A stretch of DNA of 64,000 nt, taken from Ariolimax columbianus (lineage: Eukaryota; Mollusca; Gastropoda; Stylommatophora; Arionidae). The stretch's first letter is position 1. Each line of letters opens with the position of its first letter. The translations under genes were made by a program, and so were the position numbers. Shown here piece after piece: positions 22,408 through 32,861 of the stretch. The notes under the pieces were generated by a model. The model searched no databases. It was given only the letters and a program-made list of their open reading frames with translations, and was not told the DNA's origin. Location: NCBI GenBank assembly GCA_036924085.1, contig JAVGWX010000011.1:21931739-21995738 (forward strand), read 5' to 3'.

Positions 22408-22516
22408 AACAGAACAAAACAAAACAAAACAAAACAAAACAGAACAGAACAGAACAGAACAGAACAGAACAGAACAGAACAGAGCAGAGCAGAGCAGAGC
22501 AGAGCAGAGCAGAGCA
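22408..22516. repeat. Pentanucleotide ladder AAAAC to AGAAC to AGAGC
   Basis: About 20 pentamers in strict blocks: first acaaa units, then acaga units, then gcaga units. Each block differs from the previous by one A-to-G change. Confidence 0.93.
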
Positions 22517-22984
22517 CATCAGCTTGCTGTGAGGGCCTGCTAATGCGGTGGGTTTGTTTGGAGCCATGTTTGTCACTTGTCCAAACCTAACGAGATTGTC
22601 GCCGTACACACTGTTTGTCGACAGTACTGATTTTGGCGTGGTTAGGAAATTACACACGGACCAATAGTGGACTAACACATCCTCCTGGAACAATTAACCC
22701 TGCCCGGGTAGCAACATGCCCAAGTGACATAGCTGTCACCCAAGAGTGATGCCTTTAATCCTCGCGAGTACTTGGCTTCCCTCGAGGAATCCGCAGAGAT
22801 CTTGGTCGACACACTTACCCCGAAACCACAAGGCGCCAGGGCGCCAGAACTGGAAAATTGAGGTTCAATGAGAATTCCAACTTGGGGTGTATATTTTTAC
22901 TGCAGCACTTGGCCATGGTATTCGTCAATCGACGCATCGGGTCACTGATGCTTAAGCGATTATGATTATTATTATTATTATTGG

Positions 22985-23250
22985 GTTGACAAAGGCAGTT
23001 CTGCAAGGTACTGTGCATGGGAAGCGTAAGAGAGTGACGCGAACAAAAAGATGGGAAGACAATATCAGAGAGTGGACGGGAATGTCCATAGCTAGAACAA
23101 TTATCCTGGCATAAAACCGAGTGGAGTGGGCGGGAACTGGTCCAGCAATCTGCAGTATAGGTGTCTCAATGATCTTACAGGTTACGGGACTCATGATGAT
23201 GATTATGATGATGATGATGATTATGATGAGTATGATTATTATTATTATTA
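22985..23250 (+). pseudogene. RT-E: C-terminal tail relic of a non-LTR RT, copy 1
   Basis: Translating plus-strand pieces gives QGTVHGKRKRVTRTKRWEDN followed by IREWTGMS, and near the end a LTGYGTH-like block. This is the basic RWEDN..EWT segment that ends many LINE proteins. A (GAT/GATT)n tail starts at about 23195. Related copies are at 53925 and 57715. The sequence from 22517 to 22984 shows nothing recognisable. Confidence 0.7.
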
Positions 23251-23295
23251 TTAAATTATATTATAAAAAGTTAAAAAGTAACATTAGCATTACGT

Positions 23296-23347
23296 GATTT
23301 CTTCTTCTTCTTCTTCTTCTTCTTCTTCTTCTTCTTCTTCTTCTTCT

Positions 23348-23378
<31 letters not shown>

Positions 23379-23702
23379 GTCTGTCTGTCTGTCTGTCTGT
23401 CTTCCTCCCTCCCTCCCTCCCTCCTTCCCTCCCTTCCTTCCTTCCTTCCTTCCTTCCTTCCTTCCTTTCTTTCTTCTTCCTTTCTTCGTCCTTTCTTCTC
23501 CCTTTGTTCTTCCTTCCTTTCTTCTTTCTTCTTCTTCTTCTTCTTCTTCTTTTTCTTTTTCTTCTTCTTCTTTCTTCCTTCTTCTTTCTTCCTTCTTCTT
23601 TCTTCCTTCTTCTTCTTTCTTCCTTCTTCTTCTTCTTCCTTCTTCCTTCTTCCTTCTTCCTCTTCTTCCCTCTTTCTTCTTCTTCTTCTTCTTCTTCTTT
23701 GT
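23296..23702. repeat. 400-bp polypyrimidine tract (TTC/TTTC/TCTG/CCCT)
   Basis: Almost pure pyrimidine on the plus strand, with sub-blocks (TTC)n, (TTTC)n, (TCTG)n, (TCCC)n and (TTCC)n. Its right end is directly joined to the I-type 3' end at 23703, so it began as a (GAA)n tail. The 150- and 157-residue frames are artefacts. Confidence 0.93.
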
Positions 23703-24250
23703 ACGCTGTCAGGCGTCGACTTGAATTTGTTCACATAAAGCAGTGATCATCCTGAGGCTGCCTCAACACTGCCATAGAGCTTGTCTAGTGTTAACACTGG
23801 TGATGGCCACTTGTGCTTTCTCTGGTCCTCGTATGTCGGGCAATTTTGCAGTAGATTTTCAGGAATTTTTTCCCAGTACCACATGTGCATTCGTCAGTGC
23901 CACCTATCTTCAGTTTATTGAATAAATGGTACCTCGGTCTGTTCTGGCCTGTGCGGAGTCTGAAGACCATCACCTGCTCTCTGCTGTTCAACTCGTAATA
24001 AACATCATTTCTTGTGTAGCCAGTATGCTCTCTTTCACATTTGTCCATGTATCTGTATAAACCATGTGGACTCTTCGTAGGTCACACTAGAATCTGGTTG
24101 CGGTAACCTTTCACCTTCTTTCACCTGTCAGTCTGCCTCGTCGTTGCCTTGAATGTTACAGTGGGGTGGAACCCACTGTACCCCGACTCTTCTGGGTTTG
24201 GATAGCTGGCATAGTTGACAGAGTACTGATCTTAAGTCAATTAAATTACT
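23703..24250 (-). mobile_element. I-type element, 5'-truncated copy with a hugely expanded tail
   Basis: The minus strand encodes EHTGYTRNDVYYELNSREQV, VFRLRTGQNRPRYHLFNKLK and DECTCGTGK, as in the 12.7-kb copy. Upstream come broken pieces with CNIQGNDEAD. Several stops and shifts show it is older than the 12.7-kb element. No exact TSD was found. Confidence 0.82.
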
Positions 24251-24661
24251 TAATTCCTTTTTGAACATATTATACAATTATACGGTTACTTTCTGTCACC
24301 TAATCGTGAATATGTCTACGTCCAAAAGGCATGACTTTGTTCATAACATTTATGTAACAGTTTTTTTTAACAATATGGAACGAAGAGACCACAGTGAGAT
24401 TTCATTGGTTCTTTTTATGCAACAATATGAACAAGCAGAAGACGGATGACGCAGTTGAAGAATGGTAACCCAGTTAGAAAAGTTCTGGGAAATCAATTTC
24501 TTTATTAGCCAAATCTCAGACGGCATTCTTTTCTCGGTTTATATTCTCCCTGTTACGTCTTTGAGACTTTTGGGAGCAGGCTACAATTGGCCTGGACCAT
24601 GTTATATCATCATCATCATCATCATCATCATCATGTACCAGTAACTTTAGAGCAGTAAAGA

Positions 24662-26150
24662 TTGTTGTTGTTGTTATCCCATAGCTGCTGAGCAAGCCTG
24701 CTCTTGACAGCCCAATGCCATTCTTATATAGATACAGGACTTCTTCAGTTGTGTCACTGCCCCGTTCAGCGTGTTGGAAATTGTCGGAAGTGCTTGTAAG
24801 AATCTTTTCCTTGCGTCCGCAACCACCTTGCACTCAATGAGTAGATGTCGAACTGTTTCATCAGGATGAAAGCAATTTCTGCACAAAGGCAGGTGTCAGG
24901 GATTGATGCGGTCCAAGTGGCTATTGACTCTGGTATGTTCTGTTCGGAGCTGAAAGACGAGACTTTGATCTCTTCTATGTAGTTTATTTATATCATCGTT
25001 ACTTTTTGACTGTGACATTTCGCTAAATACACTGCGACCTGTTTCCCGTCGCCCATTGTTCATCTATATTTCCCGAGTATTATTCTTAATCATTCGTTTT
25101 ACTGTGTGGTTACTGCAGGATCTATCCAATTGTTGTTTCGAGTCTCCTGTTTTTGCCAATCTATCGGCCATAGTTGTCCACTATGTCCAGGGATCCATTG
25201 CAAGGTGACATTTATCCCGTGGGCAGAGATGATGTTGTTGATCGCCCTCTCCACCAAGAATCTTTCCTTTTCAATGAATGGGGTGTTCTTCAGCGCCTAC
25301 AGAACCGGCTTGGAGTCACTAAAAATGCCAAAATCCATCGGCAAAAATTCGCCAAAGTCAAACTGTTGGTGCAGGGGACGGCGTGGCCTAGTGGTTATGT
25401 GACACGGCTCACAACCATAAGGTGCTGGGTTCGATCCCCATCTCAGCACCGGCCGTTACCCCGGGGAAGCAAACCCTTAGAAAATGCAGGAGGAAGCAGA
25501 CCCTTACATAAAATGCATGCTGAAGTCGGATGCACTGGGCCGACAGGCGCAAAATAAAAACGCAGTGCAATGCATACCGCCTTGGGGATTAGAGAAATAA
25601 GGCAAACGCAAAAAAAAAACCAAAAAAAAAAAAAACTGTTGGTGCAAAATCTTAACTGTTGTTTTTATAGCCTCGGCCTCCGTTTCATCATTTGATCAGT
25701 TTTTGCCGCATGAATCACAAAACTCGAATATGAACCCATCCGGTTATTTAATATGCATACTATTCCTTGCAAAAGATGTAGATTTGAATGCTGATCCATC
25801 TGTATAAACCAGGACTGCCGATTTTTGGTAGCTAGAAACTGTCTTCAGGATATTAGGTGTAGTCTTCTTGGTGTCTGCCGTTTCTGTCAGGTGTGTTTTT
25901 ATGACTGGCAGACAAGATTTTTCCAACAGTGTGGTCCAATAAACTATTTTCCGTTTCTGTCGCCTCTGGTAGATGGTGAATATCGCTTTCCTCTTCTGCT
26001 ACATCTAGTGGGGACAATTGCTTCAATTTTCTCTGTTGCTTCCAAATGTCTATTTGCACCCTATTTGGATGCCATTTTCTTGTCTCTTGTATCTCTCTAC
26101 CGCTTTAGCCAGTGTCCCCTTTCTCCTGATATCTAGCGATTCTATTTTGG
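24662..26150 (-). pseudogene. RNase H-bearing LINE relic with (AAC)n tail, split by SINE2
   Basis: The minus strand from 26150 gives VLVYTDGSAFKSTSF (first RNase H Asp, about 25810), then TEAEAIKTTVKIL (Glu). A SINE2 insert (25374-25631) follows, then a segment around VLQWIPGHSGQ. The C-terminus (24886-24674) is CRNCFHPDETVRHLLIEC, a CxxC...H...C zinc-knuckle-like pattern. The 3' end is (AAC)n (plus-strand ttgttgttgtt at 24665). Stops in several places show it is dead. Its 5' side runs into the 22-bp array at 26174. An ATG-rich CAT tract at 24606-24633 lies beyond the tail. Confidence 0.75.
25374..25631 (+). mobile_element. SINE2 copy, full length, with 14-bp TSD
   Basis: tRNA-like head with A box tggcctagtgg and B box ggttcgatccc. 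The body includes ccggccgttaccccggggaa and ends in A-rich sequence. The exact direct repeat aaactgttggtgca flanks it at 25360-25373 and 25632-25645. It interrupts the RNase H relic. Near-consensus boxes and a clean TSD mark it as young. Confidence 0.94.
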
Positions 26151-26173
26151 CTTCTATCTGGCACACCTCTGTA

Positions 26174-27393
26174 GGTCTGGTTGCATTCTCACAATGTGGT
26201 CTGGTTGCATGAACAATGTGATCTGGCTGCATGAACAATGTGGTCTGGTTGCATGAACACTGTGATCTGGCTGCATGAACAATGTGGTCTGGTTGCATGA
26301 ACAATGTGGTCTGGTTGCATGAACAATGTGGTCTGGTTGCATGAACAATGTGGTCTGGTTGAGTGAACAATGTGGTCTGGCTGCATGAACAATGTGGTCT
26401 GGCTGCATGAACAATGTGGTCTGGTTGAGTGAACAATGTGGTCTGGTTGAGTGAACAATGTGGTCTGGCTGCATGAACAATGTAATCTGGTTGCATGAAC
26501 AATGTGGTCTGGTTGCATGAACAATGTGGTCTGGTTGCATGAACAATGTGGTCTGGTTGAGTGAACAATGTGGTCTGGCTGCATGAACAATGTGGTCTGG
26601 CTGCATGAACAATGTAGTCTGGTTGCATAAACAATGTGGTCTGGTTGAGTGAACAATGTGGTCTGGTTGAGTGAACAATGTGGTCTGGCTGCATGAACAA
26701 TGTAATCTGGTTGCATGAACAATGTGGTCTGGTTGCATGAACAATGTGGTCTGGTTGCATGAACAATGTGGTCTGGTTGCATGAACAATGTGGTCTGGCT
26801 GCATGAACAATGTGGTCTGGTTGCATGAACAATGTGGTCTGGTTGAGTGAACAATGTGGTCTGGTTGCATGAACAATGTGGTCTGGTTGAGTGAACAATG
26901 TGGTCTGGTTGCATGAACAATGGGGTCTGGCTGCATGAACAATATGGTCTATTTGCATGAACAATGTGGTCTGATTGAATTCTCACAATGTGGTCTGGTT
27001 GCATGAACAATGTGGTCTGGTTGAGCGAACAATGTGGTCTGGTTGCATGAACAACGTGGTCTGGCTGCATGAACAATATGGTCTATTTGCATGAACAATG
27101 TGGTCTGGTTGCAGGAACAATTTGGTCTAGTTGCATGAACAATGGGGTCGGTTGTATGAACAATGTGGTCTGGTTGCATGAACAATGTGGTCTGGTTGCA
27201 TGAACAATGTGGTCTGGTTGCATGAACAATGGGGTCGGTTGTATGAACAATGTGGTCTGGTTGCATTCTCACAATGTGGTCTGGTTGCATTCTCACAACG
27301 TGGTCTGGCTGCAGGAACAATTTGGTCTAGTTGCATGAACACTGTGATCTGGCTGCATGAACAATGTGGTCTGGGTGCATTCTCACAATGTGG
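26174..27393. repeat. 22-bp minisatellite, ~55 copies
   Basis: The unit is gtctggttgcatgaacaatg plus tg, with variants gagtgaacaa, cattctcaca and aatgggg. Three copies make 66 bp, so a stop-free unit gives the same 22-residue repeat in all three minus frames (304, 295 and 262 residues). None is a real gene. The right part (27000-27393) is more irregular. Confidence 0.93.
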
Positions 27394-28159
27394 CCAAAGC
27401 AATTCATTGTCTGTTACTGGATGTATTGTAGGCAGGGAATTGTTCTAACCTTTTCCCGAATATTCATATTTGTGATTGTGTCTCACCTCTGGTGTTGTTA
27501 GTGACCTTTCCTAAGCACCGCATTTCGCAGGTGGTTAAATTTATGTACTGAGCCTTATTCAATATCCATATCTGGCACTGGTAGTACAGAGTTGGTATAA
27601 AAATAATGCAAGCTGTTTACCGTAATCACTTTAAGGTAATCCTGAATTAAATTTATTACAGTGTGGTTTCAGTAGCAGTAGTGTTTACATATTCTAGGCA
27701 GCATGCACCCTCAACCCTAGTTTCCAGTCACAACCCACCCAGACTGAAACATGACTATGTTCAACAAGACAACACTCGGATATCCAAGGAATTTGTTGAG
27801 AGACGATCAGCTCATAATGTTGATTATCAACAGAGTATGTTTGTTCGTAACAACATTTATAATACAAGTATTCGTCTGCACTCGAAAACATATATAACGA
27901 ACAACAGAAAAAGATGAACTAATACTCATTTCGGATTCGAACTCAGGGTCTTCAGGTGACAAAAGCGCCTTGGCACAAGAGATACATGAGTTAAGGCTGT
28001 GAGTCCCAAACATGTTCGACCCATGGCAACCGTAGTGTACCACAACATTTCTACGGCACCTCGTCAGAAAATAAGCCAACTTAATTCACTATTCTCTGAT
28101 GTCCATCGCGAAGTGATGATAGCCACGCGATCAGACGGGTTTGTCTTAATAATGTTATG
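27394..28159. other. No gene; possible tRNA-derived repeat piece near 27930-27990
   Basis: The reverse strand has gagttcgaatcc, a B-box-like sequence, preceded by tgccaaggcgc. There is no second copy in the window to confirm a SINE. The frame 27663-27917 (+) has no domain. Confidence 0.4.
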
Positions 28160-28410
28160 TGCTCTGTATTTGGATTATAGTGAGCAAGAAGCTGCGCTGG
28201 TCATCAATCTCACTCTCTGATCCCGAGTCACCTTAGATCAGTGGCAAGACTATTGGTTAAGACGACTGGAGGTAACTCAGGATGCAGGCACTCTGGTCTT
28301 ACCTCCCGTGAGACCATGGGTTGCTTGAAGTTTGCAAGATTCGATCGTCCACTGTTTCCGTTCATCACTGTCAGAGGGGAGTGCCTTAACCTCTTGACTA
28401 CAGCGACCCG
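28160..28410 (-). mobile_element. SINE5: tRNA-like SINE sharing a core with SINE1, copy 1
   Basis: The minus strand has an A-box-like stretch (tagtcaagaggttaaggc) and B-box-like gatcgaatctt. A core follows with tgcatcctgag, agtcgtctt, cttgccactg and gagagtgag, and the end is ctcactataatccaaa. It matches 52780-53015 along its length. Confidence 0.75.
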
Positions 28411-28704
28411 CCTACTTGATAGCTGCAGTGCCCCCAGGTGTCATTTCAGTGAAAATATTGGAATGTTGCGCGGCGCGCCTGTAAATCAGCCACGGCACCC
28501 TACAGTTTCAGAACCACTGAGTTAAGTTATTCGACTAGCCGGATACTCTAAAAATTGCCCCAACTGGCCAATCCTTTCATTATTTGTCATAGTATACAAC
28601 ACATTTCTATTATAAAAAATACATCTCATTACGTCATCAAAACTTTAAAAAAAAAACGTCTGACGTCGCTATAATCTCAGGCGATGGGCAACAAACTTTA
28701 AAAA

Positions 28705-29045
28705 AAATTGATTTTAATTTATCTCAACCTTTTTATACTAGTTTAGAAGACTTATACAGATTCTGTAAACAACCAGTTTCATTTACATTTCCTTGCTCTA
28801 AAAGCTATATGCATCTAATCTATTCTTAAATGCATTAATTGTCCCTGTCTTCACTACTTCGTGTGGCAATGCATTGCAAGCATTCACCACTCTCTGACTT
28901 AAAAAATATTTTTCCTAATATCTCATCTGGACCTTTCTTTAGTTAATTTGTAGCTATGCCCACTTGCCCTGTTGTTCTTGTAAGTGTTTGTATTTTGAAA
29001 AACATGTTATAGTATAATTTATTTGCGACTATGGAATATAGGCCG
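28705..29045 (-). pseudogene. CR1-like LINE, 3' relic
   Basis: The plus strand shows tactagtttagaagacttat, acaaccagtttcattt, gctctaaaagctat and aatattttt...tctggacctttctttagtt. These match the other CR1-like 3' ends in reverse. No open frame. The TTAAG tail is not preserved here. Confidence 0.82.
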
Positions 29046-29281
29046 AGTTGTATCAATGCACATTTTTAGGTTCAAATTGATTGTATGTTACTGTTAAAGC
29101 TCCAACCATATGATCAGGAACATCCACAGAAAACACGCAGACATCATTGAAGCTGAAACCAAAAAGTGCGAAGCACTCATTCCAGAACCCTGGACACGGA
29201 GCCAGGACCGGTCCAAAATAATCTTTGAGGTTAAAGTGTTAACGAAGAAAAGTGAGCAGTCGGCAACTGAGCAAAAAATGC

Positions 29282-29996
29282 ACATTCTACAGGAGCTCAA
29301 GAGACAGTACCCTAGCAAAACTTGGACACACGTTCTACAGGAGCTCAAGAGACAGTACCCTAGAAACTCTTGGACACACGTTCTACAGGAGCTCAAGAGA
29401 CAGTACCCTAGCAAAACTTGGACACACGTTCTACAGGAGCTCAAGAGACAGTACCCTAGAAACTCTTGGACACACGTTCTACAGGAGCTCAAGAGACAGT
29501 ACCCTAGCAAAACTTGGACACACGTTCTACAGGAGCTCAAGAGACAGTACCCTAGAAACTCTTGGACACACGTTCTACAGGAGCTCAAGAGACAGTACCC
29601 TAGCAAAACTTGGACACACGTTCTACAGGAGCTCAAGAGACAGTACCCTAGCAAAACTTGGACACACGTTCTACAGGAGCTCAAGAGACAGTACACTAGC
29701 AACTCTTGGACACAAGTTCTACAGGAGCTCAAGAGACAGTACCCTAGCAAAACTTGGACACACGTTCTACAGGAGCTCAAGAGACAGTACCCTAGCAAAA
29801 CTTGGACACACGTTCTACAGGAGCTCAAGAGACAGTACCCTAGCAAAACTTGGACACACGTTCTACAGGAGCTCAAGAGACAGTACCCTAGCAAAACTTG
29901 GACACACGTTCTACAGGAGCTCAAGAGACAGTACCCTAGCAAAACTTGGACACACGCTCTACAGGAGCTCAGGAGACAGTACCCTAGCAACTCTTG
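29282..29996 (+). repeat. 48-bp minisatellite inside RNase H-B
   Basis: About 15 units of 48 bp (16 codons) with the core ctacaggagctcaagagaca. Two unit types (gcaaaactt and gaaactctt at the same place) alternate in the first half. The other two copies of this element in the window have a single unit. Confidence 0.94.
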
Positions 29997-30059
29997 AGCA
30001 TATGTGTAAACAGATGGGTCTGCCTCAGTGAGTGATAAAAGGGTAGGCAGTAGAATCTG

Positions 30060-30061
30060 CA

Positions 30062-30109
<48 letters not shown>

Positions 30110-30150
30110 TCACGCACGCAGGCACGCGCGCACGCGCACGCGCGCCAATG
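30060..30150. repeat. (TC)n(CA)n(CG)n compound microsatellite
   Basis: Plus strand tctctctctc, then (CA)~18, then cacgcacgc/cgcg. It lies in the middle of the RNase H-B coding region. Confidence 0.93.
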
Positions 30151-30925
30151 GCGACATAGAAAATCACCCCATTCCAGCACGAGAGACTTTTACCAATTTC
30201 AGAGCTGAAACAAGACCTGTACATGCAACAACTACGATTCCTATCAGCCAAAACATAATAACAAGGAAAACGGTTATTCTAACAGACTCCAGGAGTGTAC
30301 TCCAAACCATCTCAAGGCTAAAACAAGATAGACTCTCACATGAAATAAAATTAAACACAGAATTGCTTTCTCAAAGAACAGATTTAGTCCTGAAGTGGAT
30401 TCCGCCCGCCTAGGGCTCCTTGGAAACAAGAAAGCAGATGAGCTCGCAAAAGCCCGAAGTGGCGGCACGCAAACTCACTATCCACAGAACTATAAAAATT
30501 CAAAGACACTCATCAAAGGATCAATGAGGAAAAATGAAGAGACCAGTACAAAGATTACAAGCCAAAAAACGACAACATAGACAAACTTGGAAGAGATGGG
30601 CAGACAAAGATCTTCAGACTCAGAACGGAACATTGTAGACTCAAGGCCCATCTCCACAGAATGGGTCTCAAAGACACTGCCACATGCGAGAATGGAGCAT
30701 CCAAGCAAACACCAGAACATTCTCCAAGAGTGATCTTTCTATGCAGAGCAAAGAGAGGCAGTCTGGCCTGGCAGACGACCATGCTCGAAAAGCTATGGGG
30801 AACCAGCGTAGCGCTGAAACGCAGTCTCCTTCATAAACCTCACCGGGCTAGAAGCATAGTATAAGTTGAATCGAAGAAGAAGAAGAAGAAGAAGAAGAAG
30901 AAGAAGAAGAAGAAGAAGAAGAAGA

Positions 30926-31490
30926 AAAATAAAAAAAATATGATTGTCAGTTGCAACCACCAAATCGCATAGGCCAGGCTAAATCTCAACAGCTCGCATC
31001 GACATAGCTACGATAAGGTATTTACTAATACCACCAAGATCTGCACACGCAATGTTTTCTTGTGAAGTTGGATCGCGCACTGTCCTACGCGATATACTGC
31101 AAGTGAAAAAAAGCAGAAAATAAATGTCTTTAGTCCACTTGTGTCTTTGTTTCCTCTATTTTTGGCAGGCGAAAATCTACAGATGACTTGCAAGGTCAAT
31201 TCCAGTATCTATTGCCAATCGTTAGGTTGGTTGCCCCTGGAATACATGATCGCTTATTTTTGGGACTGGTGTGGTGGAAGCGCACATTAGAGCAAGGTAG
31301 ATTCGCATCCTGTCAGGCGCCATCAATACCCCCCCCCCCCTAACCACATAACCAAGACATGGTGTATAGCCACACACTCCCTTTTTTTGTGACATATTCT
31401 CTGTGGGACGAGAATCCGTAAAATAATTTGAGTAGATTTTCAACTTGAATTTTGCCCAAGCAGCTACCGTTAAACCTACTCTTTTCAATC
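30926..31490. other. No gene recognised
   Basis: Short frames on both strands without motifs. A C10 run lies near 31335. Confidence 0.45.
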
Positions 31491-31494
31491 TTCA

Positions 31495-31680
31495 ACTGCT
31501 AAGGGATTTTTAACGTGCGCGCCACTGAACACGAGTGTCTGATCTCACTCCCCAGATATCAGGTCGAGTTTTTACAGGATGTTCCACGTGAAAAAATCCC
31601 GGTCTCTGCCGTGATATGAACCTACGACCTCCAGCATCCAAGCAGAACATATTATCTCGAGACCACTGTGCCCACCCCCA
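31495..31680 (-). mobile_element. SINE4: tRNA-like repeat, copy 1
   Basis: The minus strand has gtgggcacagtggtctcgag (A-box region), gtcgtaggttcatatcacgg (B-box region) and gggattttttcacgtgg. Its partner at 34793-34965 shares the latter blocks. Confidence 0.68.
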
Positions 31681-32330
31681 CTAAAAATACAAAAAAACCA
31701 AAAAGAACAATAACAAAAAATACATGCAACAAATAACATCATTCAAAATCTGACTGGCACGGCCTGGGAAGCAGAGCATGATGACCGCTGAACATCGGCA
31801 GTTTCTCTGTGTTTCTCCGTAAATAGGTACCCTGGGACAGTCTGAAAAAAATTCAGCCCATGTCAAACTGATTGATCCAGCAATACATAATATTGGCTGG
31901 ATAGTTACGGGAGCCTCATTGAAAGAAAATATCCCCCATAATCGATGTAGCACCACCTGAAACCAGAAGAAGTGTCATATCCAAAATTGAAAAAGAGTAA
32001 CAGGCAATCGATCCATGGCACCGATGTTTGGATACCAGGTGTAGTGCATAAGACTTCAATCTAGACGAAATTTCTTGTATTCTACACAGCTCCGACAGAC
32101 GTACCGGAGAACCACTTATCGGAACATTGAATTTACTGACACAGACCCGGAGTGGTTTGCCGGGGTCTTTATGTGTAACTAAGACAATAATAGTACCACT
32201 GCCCCCACAGAGAGCATGCCACAAGACTGTGTGACATGGCATATCACCAGCCTTGGTTATGTGGTTTGTTGGTTGGTTGGTCTGCTGGTTGGTTGCTAAT
32301 GACCACAATGGGTTGGTAACCCTTTGGTGC
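31681..32330. other. No gene recognised
   Basis: The 154-residue frame at 31916-32380 (-) shows no domain and partly overlaps family 6. Confidence 0.45.
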
Positions 32331-32334
32331 GACC

Positions 32335-32510
32335 TGAAAAGGACGGAGCTTGTGGCATAATGTAGTAGCTTTCTTGACATCCCGAGCGTGCAAATGAAGT
32401 AGACAGGGGTCCTCCGGGTGGTTGTGCAATGCTTGGCTTCATCTGCGTGTCACTCACTACTACGGAGATCACGTCGAATCTCACCTTGTTAGCCAGACTG
32501 TTGTCCACGA
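32335..32510 (+). mobile_element. Family 6 dispersed repeat, partial
   Basis: Shares tagctttcttgacatcccga, ggggtcctccgggtggttgt, ggcttcatctgcgtgtc and cactcactactac with 8890-9165. It ends at the SINE1 copy that follows. Confidence 0.7.
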
Positions 32511-32785
32511 GGATTCCGTGGTGAAGTGATTAAGCCGTCCGCCTCGTCATCAGGTGGTGTAGGTTCGACTCCAGACTCCGCCGTCTCATTCACGGGTGCT
32601 TGATGCGCAGTCCCCTGCATCTCGTAATCGTCCCCTAGTCGTCTTGTCCTTGATTTGCCACTGGGGTCGGGCGGCACGAGACGAGAGAGTGAGGATAAAA
32701 GGTAGCGCAGTTAATCTTTACTAAAAATAGTACTAGAGAAATTAATTATACCACCATCGTCTACGATGGAAGGGGGCCTTCGGCT
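32511..32785 (+). mobile_element. SINE1 copy, full length
   Basis: Starts ggattccgtggtgaagtgat with A box tggtgaagtga and B box ggttcgactcc. The body includes gtcgtcttgtccttgatttg and ends gatggaagggggccttcggc plus a T run. It inserted at the edge of the family 6 copy; the TSD is not certain. Confidence 0.9.
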
Positions 32786-32861
32786 TTTTTTCCCTCAACA
32801 ATAGCCCGTTTTCAGGACGAACAACGAAGAGGTCAGGTGAGATCTTGGCCAGTATACTCCT

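Larger units (their letters stand above)
29105..30925 (+). pseudogene. RNase H-B LINE relic with an internal 48-bp array and (GAA)n tail
   Basis: An RT-RNase H linker (IRNIHRKHADIIEAETKKCE, 29110-29280) leads into about 15 tandem units of LQELKRQYPS(K/N)(T/S)WTHV. After these comes the RNase H start TDGSA (about 30015, with stops). A CA/CG microsatellite interrupts at 30060-30150. The domain continues as VILTDSRSVLQT (Asp), GNKKADELAKA (final Asp) and a RMGLKDTATCENGASKQTP cysteine block. The 3' end gggctagaagcatagtataa is followed by (GAA)n at about 30872-30925. The order matches 18920-19590 and 49222-50043. Several stops show it is dead. Confidence 0.82.

Noticed and set aside
25374..25460. 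Genuine tRNA gene
   Set aside because: A and B boxes are present, but the acceptor and anticodon stems do not close and a SINE body with poly(A) and TSD follows.
26050..27076. Three ~260-304-residue proteins
   Set aside because: Same 22-bp array read in three frames.
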